Shown one piece after another: positions 31,501 through 43,500 of a stretch of 64,000 bases of DNA. The translations under genes were made by a program, and so were the position numbers. The stretch's first letter is position 1. Every line of letters begins with the position of its first letter. The stretch is from Chiridota heheva (Eukaryota; Echinodermata; Holothuroidea; Apodida; Chiridotidae), in NCBI GenBank assembly GCA_020152595.1, contig JAIGNY010000327.1:62001-126000 (forward strand), in the 5' to 3' direction. Under the pieces are notes generated by a model, which was not told where the DNA came from, ran no database searches, and saw only the letters and a program-made list of their open reading frames with translations.

Positions 31501-34500
31501 GAGTATCACAGTGTGACATAGGTTGGGATGCCATATGTGACATAGGGTAGGAGGCTATGTAGGACATAGGGTTGGAGGCAGAAATTTATGCCATGGCTTA
31601 AATTTCTTACAACACAGGTTGTACCTGCGTCGTAAGATTTAGATATAGCATGTGGAGTTTTACGCCAGAGCTTTTCATTAACATAACTAAAATCATGAAC
31701 ATCTTACCTCTGATGCGATTCAAAGTTTTATTTCACGCAAAAATGATTTTGAATTACTCATAAGTCAAAGAAAAATGACACAACTACGAGACTATCGGCC
31801 GAATGAATTAACATGCCCATAGTGCTGCCATAAACACATATAGGCTTGTACATAGGCCCTATGCATGATGTACGTACACTGTACAGTGTATGTGACAGTT
31901 TTGATGTTGTTTTGAATGCAGGCTGTCAATTGTTAATAATATTATTAGCTACTGTAGGATTTAACTTTCCTCCTGTATTGTGTTGATGGTGTATCTGTGA
32001 AGTGATCAGTCTGCAAGTCAAGTTACTATACTGAAAGAAGTAGGTGTATTCAAGATCTGAATAGTATATTATCGTTGACAATTAGTAAAAGTTCACTGAA
32101 ACCTCATGAAAGTTTGGATATGATAAACAAAAGTATTTTCTAGTTTATTTTGGGATTTTTAACCCAAATCTCATGACTCAACAATCAACATAATACAAGG
32201 ATTGGGTATGAACTTTTTCGTAATATTTTTTATGATAATAATAGTCCGATTTTGTAATGTTTTTGGTATTTTAAGCACAAATTTCATTCACTTTAGTGAG
32301 GCAGGCCTACACAAGTGTGTTGTGTTAACAATTACTTGCATGCTTCGCTAGCGCCCAATGCCCTGTACATTACACAATGCCCTGTATATTACACAATGCC
32401 CTGTACATTACGCAATGCCCTGTACATTACGCAATGCCCTGTACATTACGCAATGCCCTGTACATTACGCAATGCCCTGTACATTACGCAATGCCCTGTA
32501 CATTACGCAATGCCCTGTACATTACGCAATGCCCTGTACATAGACGGCAAATTGACAAAATAAGCCAAACTTCAAGGGCTTGTCGTAAGCAAATACGCCA
32601 GGCACAAAATTCTAACGCAACCTCTGGTAGGAGGCCATGGGGTGTGATGCCATGTGGGACATAAAGTAGGATGTCATTGGGACTTTGGGAGGGATACAAA
32701 TGTGCAACATATGGTAGGATCCAATGTGGGACATAAAGTGGTATACCATGTGGGACATAGGGTAGGATCCATGTGGGACATAGGGTGGGATCCATGTGGG
32801 ACATAGGGTGAGATGCCATGTGGGTCATAGGGTGGGATGCCATGTGGGACATATGGTGGAATGCCATGTGGGACATATGGTGGAATGCCATGTGGGACAT
32901 ACTGTATGGTGGAATGCTATGTGGAAGATATGGTGGAATGCCAGTTTAGGACGGGATGGTGTGTCATGGGGTGGGATGTTATGTGAGACATGGGGTGGGA
33001 TGTCATTTGGGACATGGGATGGGATCCATGTGGGTCATGGGATGGGATGCCATGTGGGACATGGTGGAATGCCACGTGGGACAAATGGTGGAATGCCATT
33101 TGGGACATGGTGGAATGCCATGTAGGAGATACGGTGGAATGCCATGTGGGAGAAGTGATGAGATGGGATGGGATGCCATATAGGACATGGGGTGTGATGC
33201 CATGTGGGACATATGGTTGAATGCCATGTGGGACAAGGGATGGGATGTTGGACACAGGACGGGATGTCATGTGGGACATGGAATGCCATGTGGGCCTTAG
33301 TGTGAGATGCCAATTTTATAACTGGCCGGGTCATATAATATGTGTGTCAATTTTCATGGGCATGTTGGTATTTACCGTTCTAGTTACCTTTATTTGCACC
33401 TACTCTTTTATTCGATTTTTCTCTCCTTCCTATCCCCCCTCCCTCTCCCATTCATCTCCGTCCTAACTCTTGCACCCTAAATTTTTAAGACCCTCTTGGC
33501 ACATTTGACTCTTGACTGTCACAGTGCTGTTAAACATCAACAAACCAAACCAAACATACTTGGATTTGTTATGTCTCACCTAAATGTAGGAATTGCAGTC
33601 AAAAATATGATTAAAAGAAGTGTTGAGGTTGTTGAAAAATTGATGCTAAACTAAAATACCTCCTTCTTGGTGAGTTAGGCCTAAAAGTATATCCTCGTAT
33701 CATCATCATCATTATCAATTATTACTGTATATCATTATTTTTAGGTTGGAGATGGCACAACCACCGTCACAATGCTGGCTGCAGAATTCCTAAAGCAGGT
33801 TAAGCCTTTCATAGAGGACAACGTCCACCCTCAGATCATTGTCCGGGCTTACAGGAAGGCCACACAACTGGCATTAGAAAAGATTGATGAAATAGCAGTT
33901 AAAATTCCTAGAGAAAACATATTGTAAGTATTGAATGATTATGCCTTAAAAAATTGTTTGTTTGCACTTTCTTGTGGAAAATTGTAAGGAAGGGGTGGGT
34001 GGAAAATTGTAACGGAGAGGTGGGTGGAAAATTGTAACGGAGAGACAGAGAGGTGGGTGGAAAATTGTAAGGGAGAGGCGGGTGGAAAATGTTTTGTTTT
34101 TTTGCTTCCTTAAGTATCAAGAACATCTATAAAATAAGATTTAAAACAAACACTTCACTTTATTTCCAGATTGTTGGTTCCTTATATTTTGTTTAGTTTT
34201 TGTATCTCACTTATGCTTTTTGTGTGATGGGATTTTCTTCTGCTTGCCTAACACTCGTTACAAACAGGCAGGACAACTTTGTATTCTCAAGCTCTTGTGG
34301 GTGGTGGGCTTCATGTTCTCCACAATAACAGCAACATTTAACAGGCAAAAGTGGTTGCCACACCATTTTGTAGGTTGGTTTTTACATTTTGTAGGGGTAG
34401 AGATTTAAAAAAAAAACACGCTGCCCTTAATTTTCAGCTAGTTAGGGACAGCAGGGGAGGTCAAACAAACAACATTTTTTTCAGGACTTTTTAGATATTT

Positions 34501-37500
34501 AGCACTTTTAATTGTCAGTTGTGTAGTTTTTGTTTCAAGTAATGTATAAGTTGTTTCTTGATTCTTGGAAAAACATTATTTTGTGACTGGTAGTAGTCTT
34601 GTAGCAATATTGTAAACAGGTTTTTACATGTTGGGGCTGATTAAAAGTAGATTTACAATTGCCTAAAGTGTATATTAAGCGGACTACTCTGTAAGTAGCT
34701 TGCCGTGTTACATCCCAACTTAAATCTCAGCTTTTAATTTGTTTCATTGCTTTAATAAAGTATCCAGTTAGACTTTTTTATTTTCATATTATATCTATAT
34801 GTTGAATTGTTGATTCATCGAATCATGTCATTTTACAACCAGTTCTGAATTTTTTAAATTTCATTTAGTGGTATGGGTGCAAAACATTCTGAATTTTTCA
34901 AAAAGGGCATCATGGAAAATATTTTAGATCTGTATAATAATTTGTCAAACTTACTGTCAACACCAGTAATAAAGAAAAGCAGTTAAACTGTTGTCTTAAT
35001 TGACTCCCGATCAACTATTGTATTGCGTTACACTTGGTAATTTTAAATACGGTCAAATGGAAAATTTGAAATAGTCAAAACTCCTACATGGTTTTGATCG
35101 GTGTTATGATTGTGAAAGATCACTGCCCAAACAGTCCTGGTGATAACATGTGGCTGCTCTTGTCACGTGACCATCACCTGATTGGGCCTGTATGGGACCA
35201 TTTCCTGAGAGTTGGCTGAAGTCTGTTGTAAAAACTGAAATGACCTCAGCCATAGTTCTGGAAATGGACGTTAATTCACTAGTCCAAGGTTTTATGACAT
35301 AAATAGTGATTGTTTTTGACATAAAGGACCATGCTATTTTAAGATCTGTTCTGTTTCCTTGTCTTACAGGGAGCATAGACAATTGCTGGAAAAGTGTGCT
35401 TCTACCACATTAAATTCAAAGCTCGTCGCCAGCTCCAAAGAATTCTTTTCCAAAATGGTTGTAGATGCAGTGTTAATTTTAGATGAACGTTTGCCTCTTG
35501 ATATGATAGGCATTAAAAAGGTGCAAGGTGGCGCCCTGGAGGTGAGTTTGTTTTAATCATTGTTGTTGACGTGTTCATGTTGAATGAGTGGTAGAACTGT
35601 TTCAAGTTCATGAATAAGCTTTTATTGCAGATGACTACATTTTTGATTGATTCCAAACATGATCAATAAATTCTCTAAAGTTTGTCGGTAATAAGCAATT
35701 CAATTCAATTCAATTTCAATGATTAGGCGACAAGCCTTTTTCGTATATCATACAAGACATTTAAATAAAAGTGTAATTTTTCTCCTTATTTAATTATTCA
35801 TATTTTATTATCTGCTATGTGTTTTAATATGTATATGCATGTACTTTTTCTTATTACAAATGTTTTAAATTTGTACTGGAATATATCATAATAATAATAT
35901 TTAAAATACAACACAAACTGAATTTGAATAAATTAATCGTAACTTCAGTTCTATGTTTCAATGCTTTGTCTTCAAATAATACAATTTTCAACAGAAAAGG
36001 GTTCTATGTTCATCAACAAACAAAATCTTCTGATAAAAGAACGATGAAGGAAGAACCTTGGTATATACAAAAGTCTCAATTAAAAATAGATAGGGCACTC
36101 TTAACAAAAAATGAAACTCACCTTCAATTTTACTTTTATTACATAATGCACAAAGTCTAATATTACAAGGAACATCAAACTTTTCTAAGCTAAAAAAGTA
36201 CATCTCAACTTAGAATACAGTATTCTGTGATAACGTGAGTTAGGTTTATCAAGATCAAGTTCAAAATTATTCACCTTCTTAAATTGTTTATACAAAAATA
36301 ATCTACGCATATTAAATATGTCCCCATTCAGTTTTGTTTATTAGTATGAACCAATCTTTGCAAAAGAGTATCCAAAAAGCCAGCTTAACTACCATTAATT
36401 CCTTGTTTTACCTAAATCCCGAACATAAAAATAATAGATATGATCTCAGAAGCCCAGTAGGATGTGATGTGTTATCATCTGTTAATTCATGTCTATAGCA
36501 GATTGGGGTAGACTTATTCTCAGGATGTGATAGGATAATCTGCCAATATTGATTTTTTTTCTATGTAAAGTGAAACAGGAAGATGATAAGCAATTGTACG
36601 TTAAAGAAAATAAATTTATAAGGAAGAATTTATTGTTAAATGAATGTCTTAAACTTGTAAATGTGCTTTCATGGTAAGTTTTTAGTTACCCTGTAAAGGT
36701 ATATGAAACGTTTTGTAGTTTACAGCTTTATTTTCTTCAGTGATCGAAAATAGCATGTAAGCCCGCTAGCCCGGGCTCGTTGATTTTATGTACGGGCTAG
36801 CACAATTTCTATCATTCCAGCCCACTGTGCTAGTTGTAAAATGATCAAATTCCAGCATGTTTATGTCAGACATGGAGAAAAGGGCTCGTGGAAAGTTCAG
36901 TTGGGCTAGTAAAATGTGAACTGAGAAAGCCGTAGGGTTTGCAATAGCTTCGGATTTTGGGGAGGGAAATTCATAACAAAAATTGGTAGGATTTCAGAAT
37001 TTTGGTAAGGAATTTCAGAATTTGGGTAGGGAATTTCCACAAATTCTACAAATTATTTTACCGATAAAAATACCCTTTTACTTTTTTTGTATACTTAAAG
37101 GTAAAACTCTTCTTAAATTATATTTATTTTCGTAAATTTCATAAACATTAGGGCTGTGCATTTACTTTTAGCGGCCTAAACGTTTAAACAGACGATTTTT
37201 CATTTGTTTAAGCGTGACCTTTGACCTCGAGTTTCACAAAAAAATTGGGGAATGTTGAAATAACAAATAAAAGCCCCCCTGACACCTAGCGACATGCTGT
37301 GCTATCATAACCAAGGTTTTTAGTAAAATAAATAAGAAACATCTTTGCCAAAAAAAAATCTATGCCACCTAATGCTTACTTAACTACCCCATGAACACCC
37401 TTTAGCCACCTTCCGCCTCCCCGGAAATCTACGCAATTTCCCATACCTTTAACTGCACACGGCCTTCGTTGGACATGGCTGAGTTCCTATTACTAGCAGC

Positions 37501-40500
37501 TACTAGTTGAAGAAACTGACTGTACATAGTTTTGTGATAGCCCCCTCATATATCGCTCAGAACATTCCAGAATTAAAATTAAGTTCTCGGATGAGGCTAA
37601 ACCTGGAAGTTTCTAGACTGCTTAAAAAACTTTGATCCAATGCGGTCGAAGACTTGAGATTCTTTTGTTACAAAAATGACAACGCAATTGGCGAAGAATA
37701 TTGTGCGACACACGTGCAAATTAAAGAAGCTTATGGTTTATTTTAGGTATCTTTGGTACTAACAGATTTATTGTCTAATCGCTAAAATTAATATCGTTAA
37801 CTTGAGGCCTAATGTTATCACTTGACCCTCGTTGTCGTAGTACCGTTAAGACCTCATCATACAAACAAACAAACTGAATGCTTAGCGCAGATTTCAACAC
37901 TTGTCCAAGCCAGCAGCTCCCGGTAGCTGTGGGCGACCATCATGCATTGCTTCTAATTTTGTGCGGAATTGTAAGAACTGATTGCGCAATTCTCCCAATT
38001 ACGGTGCTAATGCAAACCCTGGAAAGCCGACGGGCTAGTGATAATCATTATCATCTGTCTTCCATGGGCGGAATAGTAGCAGCAGCTTTGACAAAGTGGT
38101 ACCAGGTAGCTTTATCCATCATGACTTGCTGGATCCCGTTTGTACTGAGTCCTATGTCTTTGGCAATGATGTCTGGGTAACACATTTCCCTTCTATCATG
38201 GTTTCGGTGTCCACCAGAAGGTTCCCAGAAGATCAATTGAAAGATCGGATGATCTTTTGTGCGAAAGCAGTATCTGGCAAATTGCAGGCGTCGCCGTTTT
38301 ATGGTCTCTGATAGCAGAGGAATGTTGCCATATACTTCCTTGTTTGTAATGTGATCCTGCCAACTGATGTTCAGTAACAGCCATTGATACGGTCCTCAAA
38401 CTTTTTGGTAATTGTCCATGTCTCAGCTCCATATAGTAGAATACTTTCTATGCAGGCCCTAAAGAACTTGATTTTGGTAGTTCCAATGCTGATTTTGATT
38501 TCTGATTTTCTTGCAATGAAGGTGAAGATGATGTTGCTACCTGCACATATATTTTTAACATTTATCTTGTTCTCTCTCATCTAGGATTCCAAACTTGTCG
38601 CTGGTGTGGCTTTCAAAAAGACATTTTCATATGCAGGATTTGAAATGCAGCCCAAGCAGTACAGCAACCCCAAGATAGCTCTCCTGAATGTAGAGTTGGA
38701 ACTTAAGTCGGAAAAAGAGAATGCTGAAATTAGAGTGGACAGCGTTGAGGTTAGTATACAGAATCTGTAATCTGGACATGAACACTGACTGACTTGTTGA
38801 AAAGTACAGGTTGATTGTAGCAATATTTATGCTTATGTGAAGAAACAGCAAATTCTCAGTAGAAAAGAGTGAAATTTTTTGAAAAGCTTTAATCTGTTTT
38901 TGAGTTGTGACTAATCAAATTTTAAGAAATTTAAAATTCTTATTGATGCAAAATTGATGGCACAGTAAGGCATGTGCAATATCTTAAAGGATTAATTTAG
39001 TGGTCAAGCAAAATTCAGTGGACTTTAAAAGAAGTAAAATGGTGAAGAAAGTGCTCAAAAATCTTACTCCGTTAAGGAGATATTTAAGTTTAATCTCTGT
39101 CTTATCTGTGTAGAAATGACTGGTGTAGTAAGTCTACTATGGAAAGGTGGCATCTCCATCCTCACATTCTTAACAATTGTTAATGTACTTTAAAGAAATT
39201 CTTTTTCAAATGATTTTTTCACTATTTAAATTATTTTCCTCAAACTTTCTTCAGGTTGTGTAGTATAAATACCCTTTCTAGATTCAGTTTTCCTTTTTTC
39301 ACATATCCCATGGTTTTTAAGACAAAAAATTGCAGTATAAAATATGATAGGATACATCAAGACTAATGAATCTGAGGCTATGACAAGACTAATGAATCTG
39401 AGGCTATGACATCACGACTAGTCTGATTTCAGTCGTTTCTACACAAGTGATACCAAACTTTATACTTAGATATCTCTTGAAAACAGAATAAGATTTTTTA
39501 ACACTCTCTTCATTATTTTGTTTCTTTTGAAGTCCCCTTTCATATGAGATAGACTTGCGTGACCCCTGAAGTAATTCTTTAATGTATTTCTGTAATTTTG
39601 CTCTTCATTTTCAAATGTTGGTGGTGACTTAAATAACATCTTTCCCATCCAAATGTTGATTAGGGGTACCTCCAGTTTTATAAGTTCTTAGTCAGATACA
39701 GATGTCTTCCTTTCAAACTATTGTGACAAGAAGGTAAATGGCAATGAACTCACACTGACATTGGAGAGTTTGTTAACTGATGACATCACTATTAACATAC
39801 TTTCATGAAAATATTAGAAGGAGGAAAGAAAAAAAAAGTTAAAATGGCCAATGTTTGACAAGTTTTAGTAGGATTTGTTGGTATATAATTTTCAACAGCT
39901 TTTCAGACAATCTAGGCTACTGTTGCTCTAGGCGCTGCTATTTGCTATTCTAAGAGGAACTGTATCTGGGCATTGGTTTTGTTCTTTTCATGTACCACAT
40001 GAGTCAACCTCAAAACTGTCACCCATAGTTTTGATCGGTGTTACGATTGTGGAAGATCAATACCAAGCAATTCTGGTGATACCATATGGCTGTTCTAGTC
40101 TTGTGACCATCACATGATCAGAGATGTTTGGCACCATTCCGTGAGAGTTGATTTCAATTTGTCTCCTTGATTTGGAGCTTATAGCTGGAATCGTAGTGTT
40201 TGGAATGGACATTTTAGTGTATTTTATCTATTTATTTGCATGAATGAAAATTGTGTCCACTGGACTATAAATTAGATTTTCTACCTTTGAATTAAGTTCG
40301 GTGCATTAACCCTTACTCTACCAGGGCTTTCAAAAAAGTGTGCCCAATTTTCGTGACTTTTTTTTCCATATGCACTTTTGTCAACTTTCCTTTCATTTTC
40401 TTTTGTTACAAGTTTGGTTGGAATAAAGGCTAAGATGTTTATCTTTTGAGTAATGAAAGCCAATTTAGGAAAGATTTGTGTTACATATTTATTATGAAAT

Positions 40501-43500
40501 TTCCTTTCCATTGATACTATTCTATAATTTTTAGAAAGAAAGGAAAGATGAAAAAAACATAAAAATGATTATAGTCAAAAGACCCCTGAAAGCTGCAGCA
40601 GAAAAATAATTATGCAGTGGTCATGGTGAGACTTGGACCTGGAGAGCTCACATGCTAGCCACGTACATTTCCTCCGCACCACATAGTCATTCAAATTGGA
40701 GAGGTGAATTATAATTCTTATAGGAAAGGTTCTAAATAGAGGGGGTATGCCTTTATTTATATATCAAATGAAAGGAAATTTTAAGCACTTTCGAACGGCA
40801 GTTCAACAAAGCATGTGTGATGTACGGTTTGGGTACACGATTTTTTTAAAAGGGTCCAAAATGGCAGAAATTTATGAAATTTTGAAGAAATTTCTCTAGA
40901 ACAAAAGATTGCAGGTAAGGATTATAAAAATTAGACCAGGAACCAATACTATCATGTCTGAGGGCTTGCGTGTTTGATTTTGAAGCAAAAATGTGATCTT
41001 GAAGTTATTGTAAGATTTGAAAACAAAAAGAAAAGACAAAATTTGTAAATATTTTATCAATTTTTGAGTTTGACCCTTTTTCAATGTACTTTTTCTCAAA
41101 ATTCTGTAATATGACCCCTATATAAAAAGTTACATTTTATGATAGAAATTTCCAAGTACTTTAAAATGATACCAAGATTCCTATAGCATAGAACTGTGGT
41201 AAAATCCCGATTTTAATTTTAGAAAAAGGTGGTTTGAAAACGGTGATTCTATCGCTGCGTGGTAGAGTAAGGCCAAATTACTGGGTTGTTCGAAAGCTAA
41301 TAATCCAAAATTATCTAATTGGCCTACCTGGTTATAAATTGAATATTCAGAAAATTGTGAAAGCAATAAACAGTGATGATGTTCAATACATTCATTGGAT
41401 GTCCACATTTGGTAAGATTGTAATAATTATCAACTTCATGAATATGCATAATGGGATGAGATCACAGTTTCCATTCATAGTAATAGCTTTGTTCATCAAA
41501 TGTCGTTAATGACAGTAATGAAGTCAAATATCATTCATAAAAGTGCATTATTAATATTTGGCCAATTTTACAACAATTAGAATATTTGATTGAAGATCAA
41601 ACATAGATTTAACAAAATCCTTGATGAAAGTTGCAGGATGTATTTTGGATGTATTTTCATCTTAACCTGAGAATTTTTTGTTACATTGTAAATGAAATAA
41701 GTCATTCGAACTAGAATCTCCAAGTAAAGGATCTCTTTTTCATGAAAGTGTAAGAAAATGTATGTTTGTCTGTAAATGTGTTTTTCTCATTGTCTATTGT
41801 TTCCCGATATTGTTTACCAAATCAATCGACTTTTTCTCTGCTAGGAATATCAAAATATAGTGGATGCAGAGTGGACTATTTTATATGATAAGCTGGACAA
41901 TATTTACAACAGTGGCGCCAAAGTGGTGCTGTCTAAGCTTCCTATTGGTGATGTGGCGACACAGTACTTTGCAGATAGGTTAGTGGCTATTAAGTATACA
42001 AGTTTATTTTTCTGAATTATTGTAAAAGTGTGAATCCTCTTGGTGTCGGAGCTTTTCAAAAGATAACAGGAACCCTCTTGGTCTTGGAGCTTTTCAAAAG
42101 ATAACAGTGGGTCACCCATCACTCTCTCGTTGACTTAAAATGTTATTAGAATAAACGACACAGCTTTTGAAAACAAAGGTAAGCCAAAAGCAGTTTTAAA
42201 CAATTTAAACACTTCCGCTAACTTCTCTAGTGAAAATCTATTTGCAGAAATGTGTGAGAAGACCATCAGAAAGTAAGCTGAAATGACAGCTCTTAAATGT
42301 GAAAGGCTTTCTTGTAGGCAATGCTTTGTGGTAATAAAAATATGTAGCTGTTATAAGAAAAATAAAGGAAATCTGGTAAAATAAGTTGATTTTCTTTTTT
42401 TGGCCAGATGAGAGTAAATGTTCTTTGTTTTCCTTAAGAAAGATGTAAATATTTCAGATCTTTTTTGTCTCACAAAATGTAGAATTTGAATAGGGTTGTG
42501 CAATTGCTTTGTTTGAAATTTGAATGCTTTTTATTTTGCAGAGATTTGTTCTGTGCTGGTAGAGTAGTCGAAGTGGATCTCAAGCGCACAATGCAGGCCT
42601 GTGGGGGTTCCATACAGACATCTGTACAGGACATGAACGATTCTGTTCTAGGAACATGTGAGAGCTTTGAGGAGGAACAGATTGGAGGAGATAGGTCAGT
42701 AATTTTGCTGTCAGTGTGAAGCCATTAGTGTAGTTTTGGGCAGCAGCCATAAGGGGTGATACTAGGCCTCCTTACTAGTGTAGTCATCGATAGCTTGGAT
42801 GTAATTGAAAGTAGATCACTATTAAAACATACACCTTAGATGTAGTTAACGCTTAGGGCAATCACAAAAATAAAGTTGCGCCACTTTTTATGCCTAAAGT
42901 TTTGTCCTAATAATCGCCCATGCTCGGGTGCCGCGTACAGTGCACTATTTGAACAAAAACAAAGAATGTAACAAAACTTCAGTATTGTAAGTCTTCAAGT
43001 TAATCAAATAAATTATTTTATCAGTCAAAAAATGTTGGATGGGCGCTTATTAGAGCAGGGGCACTTAATACTTTGAATACAGTAATTTTTATTGTACAGG
43101 TGCCCCAAATCAACATTTTCAGGAGGCGAATGGGTTTTATCCGTCCCTGTTGTTTTTCTTCCAGCAGTAGATCATGAACACATAAATGCAGGCCTCTGGG
43201 TAACATAAAATCACAGAAGTGTTATTCAATTTTGGCAGGAAAAGCAAGTCCTGTTTGGCCTAATCTTGGATAAGCAGGGCAAGTTTTCCACATACAAAAT
43301 ATGGTGTCACAAGTAATGGGCAAGCTTAATTGCTATAGACTAAGCTTAATTGCTTTAGATTAAGCTTAAACTATAGATTAAGGTTGATTCCTATAGACTA
43401 TTGTCAGATTAGCACCATGAATATATTGTTTTTCACCGGGCTTATTTGGTCATTTGTGTTGTTTATGTGTTGAAAGTGCCGTTTCCCATCCTGTGGATGC

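Larger units (their letters stand above)
30822..33388 (+). mobile_element. Minisatellite-cored dispersed element, copy 2, interrupted
   Basis: The left flank (CAGGGACTGATAGCTAGG, ACTTCTTATGGAGCCTATGGG) and right flank (ATAACTGGCCGGGTCA to TACCGTTCTAGTTA) match copy 1 at 5550-7288. The core is split by a foreign insertion at about 31579-32625: the sequence ending GGCTATGTAGGACATAGGGT before it, and GGAGGCCATGGGGTGTGATG after it, are neighbours in copy 1 (about 5748-5790). It fills much of CCT7 intron 3. Confidence 0.65.

Noticed and set aside
32315-32664. Open frames encoding repeats of [19 protein letters not shown]
   Set aside because: A 19-bp array read in three phases; no start context or splice support.
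30954-33279. Several Cys/Gly/Trp-rich or His/Pro-rich open frames
   Set aside because: Translations of the second copy of the minisatellite, in many overlapping frames and both strands.
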